A stretch of DNA of 53,397 nt, taken from NCBI GenBank assembly GCA_025360015.1, contig JANYCZ010000050.1, forward strand, positions 1 through 53,397, written 5' to 3'. The notes beneath the pieces were generated by a model. The model did no database searches. It worked only from the letters and a program-made list of their open reading frames with translations, and was not told the origin of the DNA. This document shows positions 44,580-53,294 of the stretch, one piece after another; positions within the stretch are counted from its first letter, which is position 1; every line of letters starts with the position of its first letter. Made by a program: the position numbers and the translations under genes. The stretch comes from Verrucomicrobiota bacterium. GTDB lineage: Bacteria > Verrucomicrobiota > Verrucomicrobiia > Verrucomicrobiales > Verrucomicrobiaceae.

Positions 44580-44944
44580 GCCAGCAACGCGTCGTCATCG
44601 TCGGTGCCAGCGACAATCCCGCCCGCTACAGCCATCGCGCTTTGCTGCTGCTGCGGAAGCACGGGCATGACGTCGTGCCGGTGCATCCGAAGTTGGTGGA
44701 GATCGAGGGAATTCCTGTGGTGGCTCACCTCAGCTTGATTGAGAATCCGGTGGATACAGTCACTATGTATGTCGGCCGGGCCATCTCGGCTGGCTTGCAA
44801 GACAAGCTGATCTCACTCAAGCCGCGTAGGATTATTTTCAATCCTGGCGCAGAAAATGCGACTCTCGCGGATGCTTTGCAAAAAGCCGGAATTGCCTGCG
44901 AGGAAGCTTGTACTTTGGTGCTGCTTAATTCAGGGCAGTTTTGA
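44576..44944 (+). CDS. CoA-binding domain protein (YccU-like)
   Basis: Single-domain 122-residue cytoplasmic protein with a Rossmann-like CoA-binding fold, as in YccU and the N-terminal part of succinyl-CoA synthetase alpha. It shows VVIVGASDNPARYSHRALLLLRKHGHDVVPVHPKLVEIEGIPV, then a strand-helix core and IIFNPGAENATLADALQKAGI. Its biochemical role is unknown in the family. The ATG overlaps the channel-like gene by ATGA, so the two are coupled. Confidence 0.88.
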   Translation: MSQQRVVIVGASDNPARYSHRALLLLRKHGHDVVPVHPKLVEIEGIPVVAHLSLIENPVDTVTMYVGRAISAGLQDKLISLKPRRIIFNPGAENATLADALQKAGIACEEACTLVLLNSGQF

Positions 44945-44980
44945 ACACAGATCCTTCCTGAAAGTCTCAGTTCAAAGCCC

Positions 44981-45175
44981 ATGCTAGAGATCCAAAAACA
45001 CCGAATCTACGAACGCAGCCGCCTTCGCGCCAAAGGCGTCACCGCTGCCGAGATCGAGAAGGCGCAGCACCTGCCCTTCAAACCCGCCTTCGTGGAGGGA
45101 AAACGGCGGCCTAGAGAGGTGGAAGATGAGTGCCAGGTGACGGAAGATCAGTTTGCCTTCCGCCGGGAACGCTGA
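44981..45175 (+). CDS. Possible small charged protein
   Basis: 64-residue open frame that starts 36 bases after the CoA-binding gene and ends before dgt. It is rich in Arg, Lys and Glu (KHRIYERSRLRAKGVTAAEI ... KRRPREVEDECQ), with a helix-like first half. I recognise no family. It is kept at low confidence because its frame shows plausible, non-shadow composition and it lies in a gap between two same-strand genes. Confidence 0.35.
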   Translation: MLEIQKHRIYERSRLRAKGVTAAEIEKAQHLPFKPAFVEGKRRPREVEDECQVTEDQFAFRRER

Positions 45176-45228
45176 AGCAGCGGCCTTGCCCGCCCGCCGC
45201 GACCTGCTAGCATCGTGGTCCCCACCGC

Positions 45229-46500
45229 ATGCCCGCGAACCGCTTTTACACTTCCTTCGACTTTGAAACGCTTGCTCAGCGCACTGCCTATCCGGGGGAG
45301 TATCGCAGCCCGTTCCAGATTGATCGGGATCGCATCATCCACAGCAGCGCCTTCCGCCGCCTCCAAAACAAGACCCAGGTGTTCTTGTCCGGCGAGTATG
45401 ATTTCTACCGCACGCGCCTGACGCACAGCATCGAAGTGGCCCAGATCGGTCGCAGCATCTGCGGCTGGCTCACGCAGCAGAGTCAATATCTGGACGATGA
45501 GTGCTTTATCGACTCCGATCTCGTCGAGAGCGCCTGCCTCAGCCATGATCTCGGCCACCCGCCTTTCGGCCACGCCGGGGAGCGCACACTCCATCACTTG
45601 ATGGCCGCCTATGGAGGCTTCGAGGGCAATGCCCAGACGCTCCGCATCCTCACCCAGACCCTCTTCAGCGAAGGCCGCAGCGGCATGGATCCCACCCGCG
45701 CACTGCTGGACGGCGTGCTCAAATACAAAACACTGCACACCGAGACACCGCAGGCAAAGCACCACTACCTTTACGATGAGCAGGAACGCTGGCTGGACTT
45801 CACCCTCGGCGGCCAGGCCTTTCCCCTGGAGCTCACACCCGGCCCTGTGCGCAATGCCTTCCGCAGCATCGAATGCCAGATCATGGATTGGGCAGACGAC
45901 ACCGCCTACTCGCTCAATGACATTGCCGACGGCATTCACGCAGGCTTCATCAATGTGCAGCGCCTGGAACGCTGGGCGGAGGATCAAACCCTCTCCGAAG
46001 CCGACCTCGCCGATGTGGCCTTCCTGTCCAAAGCCGTGCGTGAAAACCGCGTCGAAGGCCGCTTGAACCGCCTCATTGGCGAATGCATCCGCGCCACGAA
46101 ACTCGTGCCCGCCGCCAACTTCCTCAGCCAGAGCACCCGCAGGCATCAGTTTGCCTTGGAAATCGACCCCGTGTTGCGCCGCCGCGCAGATCTCCACAAA
46201 AAGATCGCCCTCGAACTCGTCTTCCTCAGCCCCCAGCTCCAGCAGCTCGATCACAAGGCCGACTTTATTCTCACGCGTGTCTTTAGCGTGCTAAAAGAAC
46301 GCTACATCGACACCGTGCAGCCCAGAGGCCTGCACCTGATCCCCGCCGCCATCGAAAAGGAAATCCAAGCCGCCCCGGACGCCCCGGCCCGCGCCCGCCT
46401 CGTCTGCGACTGGATCGCCAACATGACCGACCACTTCGCCTTTCGCACCTACCGCCGCCTCTTCGACGCCGACTTCGGCTCCATCACGGATTTCGTCTGA
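45229..46500 (+). CDS. dgt: Deoxyguanosinetriphosphate triphosphohydrolase-like protein
   Basis: HD-domain hydrolase that cleaves dNTPs to deoxynucleoside and triphosphate, controlling dNTP pools. At 423 residues it fits the Dgt-like family. The start region RSPFQIDRDRIIHSSAFRRLQNKTQVF, then TRLTHSIEVAQIGRSI with H66, and the HD pair H106-D107 in LSHDLGHPPFGHAGE are unmistakable. CQIMDWADDTAYSLNDI supplies the last metal-binding Asp. The start MPANRFYTSFDFET at 45229 fits the family. It is convergent with dapL, with a palindromic repeat between the two genes. Confidence 0.95.
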   Translation: MPANRFYTSFDFETLAQRTAYPGEYRSPFQIDRDRIIHSSAFRRLQNKTQVFLSGEYDFYRTRLTHSIEVAQIGRSICGWLTQQSQYLDDECFIDSDLVESACLSHDLGHPPFGHAGERTLHHLMAAYGGFEGNAQTLRILTQTLFSEGRSGMDPTRALLDGVLKYKTLHTETPQAKHHYLYDEQERWLDFTLGGQAFPLELTPGPVRNAFRSIECQIMDWADDTAYSLNDIADGIHAGFINVQRLERWAEDQTLSEADLADVAFLSKAVRENRVEGRLNRLIGECIRATKLVPAANFLSQSTRRHQFALEIDPVLRRRADLHKKIALELVFLSPQLQQLDHKADFILTRVFSVLKERYIDTVQPRGLHLIPAAIEKEIQAAPDAPARARLVCDWIANMTDHFAFRTYRRLFDADFGSITDFV

Positions 46501-46506
46501 AGTGGC

Positions 46507-46573
46507 CCGCACAGTCCTCTGTGCGGAACCCAGCGATTACGACCGCTCAGAAACCGCACAAAGGACTGTGCGG
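46507..46573. repeat. Paired 20-nt palindromic repeat (cruciform) between dgt and dapL
   Basis: The left unit (46507-46526, CCGCACAGTCCTCTGTGCGG) and right unit (46554-46573, CCGCACAAAGGACTGTGCGG) are reverse complements at 19 of 20 positions, separated by 27 bases. Each unit is also a small hairpin by itself (CCGCAC with GTGCGG). This is the layout of REP/BIME-type elements. It occupies most of the 121 bases between two convergent genes and could also act as a bidirectional terminator, although no T-run follows. A related single unit lies inside a coding region at 50181-50200. Confidence 0.8.
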
Positions 46574-46621
46574 CCGCTATGGCTTCAAGAACCGACATGG
46601 CGGATTTCATGGAGTCTCAAA

Positions 46622-47854
46622 TCACAGCGTCGCAATCCGACGGCATACCTCTTCCACATTCGCGCGGCTGTTAAACGCACTGATGCGGAAGTAGCCCTCA
46701 CCCGCGCTGCCAAAGCCGCTGCCAGGAGTGATGACCACGTTCGCCTCGTTGAGCATCTTGTCGAACATCTGCCAGCTCGTCACGCCATTCGGGCAGCCGA
46801 CCCACACATACGGGGCATTCACGCCGCCGAACACCGTCAGCCCTGCCTTTTTGCAGGCCTCGACCAGCAGCGTGGCGTTGCCCATGTAGTGCTCGATCAG
46901 CGCCTTCACCTGCGCCTTGCCTTCAGGTGAGTAGATCGCCTCCGCACCGCGCTGCACAATGTAGCAGGCACCGTTGAACTTCGTGCTGTGGCGGCGGCTC
47001 CACAGCGCATGGATCGCCTGTTTGCCTCCCGCCTGGGTCTTGCCCATGAGGCCCTTCGGAATGATCACAATGCCGCAGCGCACGCCGGTGAACCCACCGT
47101 TCTTCGAGAAGCTGCGGAATTCGATCGCGCAATCTCGCGCACCTTCGATTTCATAGATAGAGCGCGGCAGCTCCGGATCACGGATGAAAGCCTCGTAGGC
47201 CGCGTCGTACAGGATCGTGGTGCCATTCGCCAGGGCATATTTCACCCACGCTTCAAGCTGCGCACGAGTAGCCACCGCACCCGTCGGATTGTTCGGGTAG
47301 CACAGGTAGGCCAGATCCACCGGCTCATTCGGGATCTCAGGCACGAAGCCGTTGGCAGGCGTGCACTTGAGGTAGTGCAGCCCCGCATAGGCCCCATTTT
47401 CATCCGCATCGCCCGTGTTGCCAGCCATCACGTTGGTGTCCACATACACGGGATACACCGGATCCGTGATGGCGATCTTGTTCCCGGCACCAAAGATGTC
47501 GAGGATGTTGCCGGTGTCGCACTTGCTGCCATCGGAGATGAAAATCTCATCCGCTTCCACCTGGATGCCACGGGCCTTGAAGTCGTTCTCGGCGATCGCG
47601 TTGCGCAGGAAGTCATAGCCCTGCTCCGGGCCGTAGCCACGGAAGGTCGCGCGGTCACCCTGTTCATCCACCGCCTTGTGCATCGCCGTGCGCACGGCTT
47701 CTGGCAGCGCTTCGGTCACATCGCCGATGCCGCAGCGGATCAGGCGTTTGGCTGCTTCAGTGTTGGCCTCGGTGAACACCTTCACGCGACGCGCGATTTC
47801 AGGGAAGAGGTAACCGGCTTTGAGCTTGTTGTAGTTTTCGTTGATGTAGGCCAT
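46622..47854 (-). CDS. dapL: LL-diaminopimelate aminotransferase
   Basis: PLP enzyme converting tetrahydrodipicolinate directly to LL-diaminopimelate for lysine and peptidoglycan synthesis; this one-step route is typical of Chlamydiae, Verrucomicrobia, plants and cyanobacteria. The 410-residue protein starts [21 protein letters not shown] and contains [46 protein letters not shown], the PLP lysine in [17 protein letters not shown] and the C-terminal [19 protein letters not shown]. All are typical of DapL. It is a stand-alone gene, with 150 bases to the divergent protease gene. Confidence 0.97.
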   Translation of the reverse strand: MAYINENYNKLKAGYLFPEIARRVKVFTEANTEAAKRLIRCGIGDVTEALPEAVRTAMHKAVDEQGDRATFRGYGPEQGYDFLRNAIAENDFKARGIQVEADEIFISDGSKCDTGNILDIFGAGNKIAITDPVYPVYVDTNVMAGNTGDADENGAYAGLHYLKCTPANGFVPEIPNEPVDLAYLCYPNNPTGAVATRAQLEAWVKYALANGTTILYDAAYEAFIRDPELPRSIYEIEGARDCAIEFRSFSKNGGFTGVRCGIVIIPKGLMGKTQAGGKQAIHALWSRRHSTKFNGACYIVQRGAEAIYSPEGKAQVKALIEHYMGNATLLVEACKKAGLTVFGGVNAPYVWVGCPNGVTSWQMFDKMLNEANVVITPGSGFGSAGEGYFRISAFNSRANVEEVCRRIATL

Positions 47855-48004
47855 GGCGGGGAAGGGGGCGGGCAGTGTGGCGAGTCATGGCGGGGATGCA
47901 AGGGAGTCGCATTCGTGACCTGCGCCTGAATAATCATTTACAATTCTTACATATGAGAAATCATATCATGGTTGAGATTCATAATTGTCGAATCCCACTC
48001 TGCC

Positions 48005-48688
48005 ATGAAGAAAAATTCATTCTCTCTAAGTCTTTGCTTATGGACCGCCTGCTTGATCAGCAGCTGCGCTTACCACGAGATCGCCTGGCAGAAAAAGGAG
48101 ATCGGCGCTCAGGCCAAACCCTTCGGCACCAGCAAGTCCGTCAGCTACACCAAGCCCCAGCTCTGGAACAAACACCATCTTACCTGGCGCCTGGACACCT
48201 CCACCCCTTTGCCAGAGCGCCTGTCAGCCGCAGACCTCCAGCGCGAGATCGCTGAGAGCTTCAAAAGCTGGGAAGCCGCCGGTGTCTTCACCTTTGCCCC
48301 AGCCCAGGCCGGAGAGTCGGCAGACATCACCATCAGTTTTGGCACCCCTCCCGGCAGAGCCTGGGACGGCCAGCTCGGCAGCATGGGCCAGGCATCCTTT
48401 CCTTGGAGCCGTGACCGCGGCCACATCTATCTCGATCCCTCCGAATGGTGGAGCACCCACTCCGTGGCCCTGATCGGCGACCCCATCACCAAATGGCTCC
48501 CCCATGAAATCGGCCACGTCCTCGGCCTCCAGCATTGCCATGGCGAAGATCAGACCATGAGCGAGACCGGCCCTTACAGTCTCCCCGGCAAAACCAGCTT
48601 CGCGCAGTTACAGCATCTCTACGCCCCCCAGACCCCCGTCTTCACCTGGGTCCAGTGCGTCACAGACAGCTCCGGCGCTGCTGAGTAA
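48005..48688 (+). CDS. Matrixin-type zinc metalloprotease, probable lipoprotein
   Basis: 227-residue exported peptidase. The signal ends in a good lipobox (LISS-C21), so it is likely anchored to a membrane by lipid. The zinc site HEIGHVLGLQH (H167, E168, H171, H177) with Met-turn QTMSETG (M185) is the metzincin pattern. The upstream domain (LTWRLDTST ... LQREIAESFKSWEAAGVFTF ... ADITISFGTPPGRAWDG) matches the matrixin catalytic fold, beginning directly without an obvious pro-domain cysteine switch. The ATG at 48005 is chosen for its signal; a start at 47972 would put extra residues before it. Substrate unknown. Confidence 0.9.
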   Translation: MKKNSFSLSLCLWTACLISSCAYHEIAWQKKEIGAQAKPFGTSKSVSYTKPQLWNKHHLTWRLDTSTPLPERLSAADLQREIAESFKSWEAAGVFTFAPAQAGESADITISFGTPPGRAWDGQLGSMGQASFPWSRDRGHIYLDPSEWWSTHSVALIGDPITKWLPHEIGHVLGLQHCHGEDQTMSETGPYSLPGKTSFAQLQHLYAPQTPVFTWVQCVTDSSGAAE

Positions 48689-48833
48689 GCGCAGAAAAAG
48701 GAAACGGAGGAAACTGGAAACAAAGACTCTGATTTTTTCTCTTCTTTCCTCTTTTTCGGCCAATGATCTGATCGCAGCGTGACAGTGCTTCCTTGGCAGG
48801 CAAGAACGGCCCCCTTCGCGCCGTCCATTCTGC

Positions 48834-51800
48834 ATGCAACGTCTCTTGATCGCATGCCTGGCTCTGTGCATCCCTTGGTGCGGCACCTCCGCTGAGGAGC
48901 TGAAGTTCCCCACCACCTCGCCCACCGCGCCCGAAAACGCCGCGAAGACCTTCCACGTCCTCGATGGCTTCGAGATGCAGCTCATTGCCGCAGAGCCGCT
49001 CGTCACCGATCCCGTCGCCATCACCTATGACGCAGACGGCCGCGCCTACGTGTGCGAGATGAACGACTACCCCTACACGGACAAGGCGCAGCACAAGCAC
49101 GCGCAGGAAAACCCCACCGACCAGCCCATCGGCAAAGTGCGCCTCCTCACCGACACCGATGGCGACGGCATCTTCGACAAAGCCACCGTCTTCGCCGAAG
49201 GCCTCTCCTGGCCCACCGGTGCCGCCTGCTGGAAGGGCGGCATCTTCGTCACCGCCACCCCCGACGTCTGGTACCTCAAGGATACCAATGGCGATGGCGT
49301 CGCCGACGTGCGGCAGAAAGTCTTCACCGGCTTCAAAAAGCTCAACGTCCAGGCCGTGATGAACAATCCCATCTGGGGCCTTGATCACCGCATCTACATC
49401 GCCGGCGGCAGCAACGGCGGCGAAATCCAGCGCGCTCCCGGCAGCGAATCCGTCATGCCGCTGCCCGCAGACTTCAAACCACTCTCCATCAAGCGCAACG
49501 ACTTCAGCTTCGATCCCAGCACCGGGGACGTGCGCCTCGAAAGCGGCGGCGCACGCTTTGGCAATACCTTCGACGACTGGGGCAACCGCTTCCTCTGCAA
49601 CATTCGCAACCCCTGCCAGCACGTCGTCCTGGCCTACCGCTACCTCGCCCGCAATCCCTACCTCGTCGTCCCCAGCGCCCTCAATGACTGCGCCGAGGCC
49701 GGAGATCAGCTCCCCGTCTATCGCACCAGTCCCCCCGAGCCCTGGCGCGAGTTCCGCGCCAAGCGCTGGGTGCAGGAAGGCAGCACCCTCCCCAAAAGCG
49801 AACTCGTCGGCGCTGGCGTCGTCACCTCCTCCGCCGGCATCACCGTCTATCGTGGCGATGCCTACCCCCCCGAGTATCGCGACTTCGTCTTCGTCGCCGA
49901 CGTCGCTGGCAATCTCTTCTACCGCATGAAGCTCGTCCCCGACGGCGTCACCTTCAAAGCTGTGCAGGTGGATGGAGCTAAAAACTTCTGCACCAGCGAC
50001 GACCTCTGGTGCCGCCCCGTCAATTTCGTCAACGCCCCCGACGGCTGCCTCCACGTCTGCGACATGTACCGCGAAATTATAGAGCACCCCTGGAGCATCC
50101 CCGACGACATCCACACCGCCGTCGATCTCCTCCGCGGCCGCGACCAAGGCCGCCTCTACCGCCTCGCTCCCAAAAGTGGTCCGCTCAGTCCCCTGAGCGG
50201 CGCACCGCATTCACCCTTCAAACCCCGCCCCACCCCCAAACTCAGCACCTTCACCACCCCCGAACTCGTCGCCCTCCTCGATCACCCCAACGCCTGGCAT
50301 CGAGAATCCGCCCAGCGCCTGCTGTTTGAACGGCAGGACAAAGCGGCGGCGGAACCGCTGCGGGTGATGGTGAAGGATGGAAAGACGCCTCAGGGAAGGC
50401 TGGCGGCATTATGGTCCACCCAAGCGATTGCATTGAAGCCGCATTGGCAGCTTTCCCAAGATCGTGAAAAGATGCGCCAGGAACCACCGCACAAAGGTGG
50501 GCAATCGATAAGGCCTGAATGGCAGATTGACGAAGATCGTAAGGAGGCGCTTCGAGGAGCGCTGCGTGACTCAGACGCACGAGTGCGAGCACAAAATATC
50601 GAAATTTATACGGGCATCGAAGATGTCGACTCATTTAACAAGATCAGGAGCATGCGAAACGACCCATCAAAACTGGTGCGGTTTGGAGTCGCACTTGCTC
50701 TCGGTAGCTTAAGGCCTCATGCACTTACAATGTCAGGGCCTCCGCCTCGCCTGGATATAACAGACATTGCTCTTAACGACGCAGGCGATCCATGGATCGA
50801 AGCGGCGTTGCTTAGTTCTCGAGAGCATAACGATGTGGAATTGTTTTTCGGCTTACTGGAGCATAAGCCGCTTCAACCTGCTCAAATCCAACTGCTTGCT
50901 TCAGCGGGATGGATGATTGCTCGTAAGGGTTGGAAGACGATGCCCTCACGGTGCTGTGACGAAGTCGCGGATCAAAAACACCTCTCGGACGATCAGAAAC
51001 GACAGATCATGGTGGCGATCACCGAAGGCATGGTTGCATCAGGCAGAACAGCCACAGAACTGGTGGCAGGAATGGGGTCTCGCTATGCCCAAACCGGTCT
51101 GCGGTACGTGGCCCGCTGGCAGGCCGAGTCACGTCAGCTTCTCGACCAGACCTCATCGAGTGAGGCAGACAAAATCAAGGCTCTGCGCATGCTATCCTTG
51201 TTTGAACCATTGAATCAACTGGAGCCGTTCGTGCTGAAATGTCTGGTTCCCACTCAGCCCGCCGAACTCCAACTCGCGGCGCTTGAAGCATTGCGTTCTT
51301 CTAAAGAGCCCGCCGTCGCCGATATCCTCCTCGCCGCCTGGCCCAAGCTGACTCCCGCCCTCCGCGAAAAAGCCACCACCCTCCTCCTCTCCCGCACCGA
51401 CCGCATCGCCAAACTCCTCGATGCCATCGATTCAAAAAAAATCCTGCCCGCACAACTCAGCGCAGCCACAAAAGCCACGCTAGCCCGCCAAAAAACACCA
51501 GCCCTCGCCGAACGCATCACCAAACTCATCGGCGATGGCAGTTCCTCAAACCGCAAGGAAGTCATCACCAAGTACGAGCCCGTGATGTCCATGACCGGAG
51601 ACACCACCCGCGGTGCCAAAGTCTATGAAACCCTCTGCATGGTCTGCCACCGCCATCTCGATCGCGGCAACGATGTCGGCCCCAACCTCGGCACCATCAA
51701 AGCCTGGACCGCAGAACAAATTCTCACCAACGTCCTCGACCCCAATCGCGAAGTCTCTCCCAACTTCGCGCTCTACATCGTCGAAACCAACGACGGCCGC

Positions 51801-51995
51801 ACCCTCTCCGGCCTCATCACCAGCGAGACCGCCGGCAACCTCACCCTCAAACGCGCCGACGGCGGCACCGACACCATCCTCCGCAGCGAAATCAAATCAC
51901 TCACCAGCCCCGGCATCTCCCTCATGCCCGAAGGCCTCGAAGCCGCCATCACTCCTCAGCAGATGGCAGATTTGATCGCTTACTTGAAACAGTAG
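48834..51995 (+). CDS. PVC-type membrane-bound dehydrogenase/HEAT/cytochrome c protein
   Basis: 1053-residue exported protein of a type abundant in Planctomycetes and Verrucomicrobia. A signal peptide (1-20) precedes a beta-propeller dehydrogenase-like domain (residues 25-440: AITYDADGRAYVCEMNDYPY, LLTDTDGDGIFDKATVFAEG, NPIWGLDHRIYIAGGSNGGE). A central helical HEAT-like region covers about 475-860. A terminal cytochrome c domain carries heme motif CMVCH near residue 935 and VGPNLGTIKAWTAEQILTNVLDPNREVSPNF. The reaction is unestablished; sugar or alcohol oxidation is suggested for relatives. Odd points: the middle third (about 50320-51290) has far fewer C-ending codons than both flanks, and a palindromic repeat is embedded at 50181-50200. 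Confidence 0.92.
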   Translation: MQRLLIACLALCIPWCGTSAEELKFPTTSPTAPENAAKTFHVLDGFEMQLIAAEPLVTDPVAITYDADGRAYVCEMNDYPYTDKAQHKHAQENPTDQPIGKVRLLTDTDGDGIFDKATVFAEGLSWPTGAACWKGGIFVTATPDVWYLKDTNGDGVADVRQKVFTGFKKLNVQAVMNNPIWGLDHRIYIAGGSNGGEIQRAPGSESVMPLPADFKPLSIKRNDFSFDPSTGDVRLESGGARFGNTFDDWGNRFLCNIRNPCQHVVLAYRYLARNPYLVVPSALNDCAEAGDQLPVYRTSPPEPWREFRAKRWVQEGSTLPKSELVGAGVVTSSAGITVYRGDAYPPEYRDFVFVADVAGNLFYRMKLVPDGVTFKAVQVDGAKNFCTSDDLWCRPVNFVNAPDGCLHVCDMYREIIEHPWSIPDDIHTAVDLLRGRDQGRLYRLAPKSGPLSPLSGAPHSPFKPRPTPKLSTFTTPELVALLDHPNAWHRESAQRLLFERQDKAAAEPLRVMVKDGKTPQGRLAALWSTQAIALKPHWQLSQDREKMRQEPPHKGGQSIRPEWQIDEDRKEALRGALRDSDARVRAQNIEIYTGIEDVDSFNKIRSMRNDPSKLVRFGVALALGSLRPHALTMSGPPPRLDITDIALNDAGDPWIEAALLSSREHNDVELFFGLLEHKPLQPAQIQLLASAGWMIARKGWKTMPSRCCDEVADQKHLSDDQKRQIMVAITEGMVASGRTATELVAGMGSRYAQTGLRYVARWQAESRQLLDQTSSSEADKIKALRMLSLFEPLNQLEPFVLKCLVPTQPAELQLAALEALRSSKEPAVADILLAAWPKLTPALREKATTLLLSRTDRIAKLLDAIDSKKILPAQLSAATKATLARQKTPALAERITKLIGDGSSSNRKEVITKYEPVMSMTGDTTRGAKVYETLCMVCHRHLDRGNDVGPNLGTIKAWTAEQILTNVLDPNREVSPNFALYIVETNDGRTLSGLITSETAGNLTLKRADGGTDTILRSEIKSLTSPGISLMPEGLEAAITPQQMADLIAYLKQ
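50181..50200. repeat. 20-nt palindromic repeat inside the dehydrogenase gene
   Basis: CCGCTCAGTCCCCTGAGCGG has 8-bp arms around a TCCC loop. It differs from the unit at 46507-46526 at only three positions; two of these (A5 to T and T16 to A) are a compensating pair that preserves the stem. It is read through as GPLSPLSG at the junction between the propeller and HEAT-like regions. Confidence 0.65.
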
Positions 51996-52211
51996 TCTTG
52001 TCCCCGAATAGAGCAGTTCCACATTTGGCGATGCCTGCCCGGTCGTGGGATGGGTGTGGCGACAGCCCGCCCGTCCATCAGCGTATGGCAACGTCCCTGA
52101 CGCACAAGCCAGCCTCACAGAGCCGGTCGGTTTGACGCATGAATGGCACTCAGCAAAAACATGCATCATGGATTGAGCGCCAAGAACACATTGCGCCCAG
52201 GCCCCGCAGCA

Positions 52212-53048
52212 TCACGCCTGTTTCTTCTTTTTCAGCAGCATCGCCACCCCTGCCACCAGCCCTCCAATAACGGCACCAATCAATCCTGAGCGGCCGACCC
52301 TTCCAAAATCAAACCCAACTGCCGCCGGACCTTCCACCCGTGGATTCGCCGCCACGACAGCATCACGCCACCCAGCCACCGCCTTTTCAGCCCACACACG
52401 GTCAGCCGCAGAATTGAAATCAGCATTGGCGTAGAGGTAGATCAGGCGTCCGTTCACAGGCACAATCATGCTCGCAATGACTGCTTTGCCCTTGATGGTC
52501 TTCTCACCGGCTTTGGCCGCGACATTCAGCGCCATCGTAAACCCCAAACTGTTGGGAGAGTCATCAAAGCAGCCCAGCACCACCACGTCGCTCAGATTCA
52601 GCGCCGCGTCCGCATCCGTCGCATCCTGGAATGCTTTTTCCGCCTTGCCGCTGAGTTTGGCCATCTCCTCGCGGATGGTTTCCTGCGCCTTGTCGAGTTC
52701 CGCTTTCGTCTGCTGTTTCATTGCACCAAACGTGCGGTCGCCAATCTCCTTGTTTTCAACAGAACGCATCACCTGCGCATTGAAACTGCGGCCCTCGGCA
52801 GACGTAGTACTCTTGGGCGGATCAAAGCGCGCCAGGTAACGGTTGGTCGCGGGCAGCATCCCCTCAAGCATCCTGTCCATCTCAGGGTTCAACCCATCAA
52901 TGCGTTCATAACCCACTGGCGCGGGAAGCTTGATCGTGCGCCCACCCACAACGATCTCCTCCCGTGAGGCGGCTGGCGCGGCATTCTCGCCATGGCTGGT
53001 CAGCAGGCTGGCGAAAAGAAAGGTGGCAAGAGTAAGGTGAAGTCGCAT
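52212..53048 (-). CDS. Unrecognised exported protein with C-terminal membrane anchor
   Basis: Function not recognised. 278 residues: signal peptide (MRLHLTLATFLFASLLTSHG), then a mixed domain beginning EEIVVGGRTIKLPAPVGYERIDGLNPEMDRML, a central charged helical stretch (KAELDKAQETIREEMAKLSG), and strands SDVVVLGCFDDSPNSLGFTM and SMIVPVNGRLIYLYANAD. It ends in a hydrophobic Gly-rich helix (GLIGAVIGGLVAGVAMLL) and KKKKQA, so it is probably tail-anchored with the bulk outside the cytoplasm. No sorting motif precedes the helix. The ATG at 53048 is used since it creates the signal; an upstream start adds 16 residues. It is convergent with the dehydrogenase gene. Confidence 0.78.
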   Translation of the reverse strand: MRLHLTLATFLFASLLTSHGENAAPAASREEIVVGGRTIKLPAPVGYERIDGLNPEMDRMLEGMLPATNRYLARFDPPKSTTSAEGRSFNAQVMRSVENKEIGDRTFGAMKQQTKAELDKAQETIREEMAKLSGKAEKAFQDATDADAALNLSDVVVLGCFDDSPNSLGFTMALNVAAKAGEKTIKGKAVIASMIVPVNGRLIYLYANADFNSAADRVWAEKAVAGWRDAVVAANPRVEGPAAVGFDFGRVGRSGLIGAVIGGLVAGVAMLLKKKKQA

Positions 53049-53294
53049 GCCTCGCGAGTGTTCGCAGCAGGCCGTTTTAATCAACCCTGGAAGCACTCAA
53101 AATGACGGTCATAAATGATGCTCAGTTAAGCGAAGCATCGTTCGTTTTTGTACTGCTCGGCCCTCGTGCCTGAAACTCTGCGCCGCCCTGCCAAAATGAC
53201 AGCATCATTCGCCATTCACTCCGCGTCCACACCAGCACCAAAGGTGCTGCGTAATTCAGATATGGTCAGCGCAAGAGCGAAGATTTAGATTTTT
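53049..53294. other. Gap between the anchored protein and an IS110-type transposase end
   Basis: 246 bases without a supported gene. It contains two small perfect hairpins: GATGCT/AGCATC (53117-53139), followed by a T-rich stretch, and CAGCACC-AAA-GGTGCTG (53233-53249). The end of the insertion element must lie in this stretch or close to the stop at 53295, but no clear terminal repeat can be assigned because the other end of the element is outside the window. Confidence 0.4.

Noticed and set aside
45148..46254. 368-residue antisense open frame across dgt
   Set aside because: The plus strand encodes an unmistakable HD-domain enzyme; the antisense product is a repetitive Ala/Glu/Gly shadow.
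46988..47929. 313-residue plus-strand open frame across dapL
   Set aside because: dapL on the minus strand has all family motifs; the opposite frame is Arg/His-rich with no recognisable feature.
48660..50210. 516-residue open frame antisense to the dehydrogenase gene
   Set aside because: Val/Gly/Asp/Ala-rich shadow of a strongly C-ending codon pattern on the plus strand; no domain, signal or start context.
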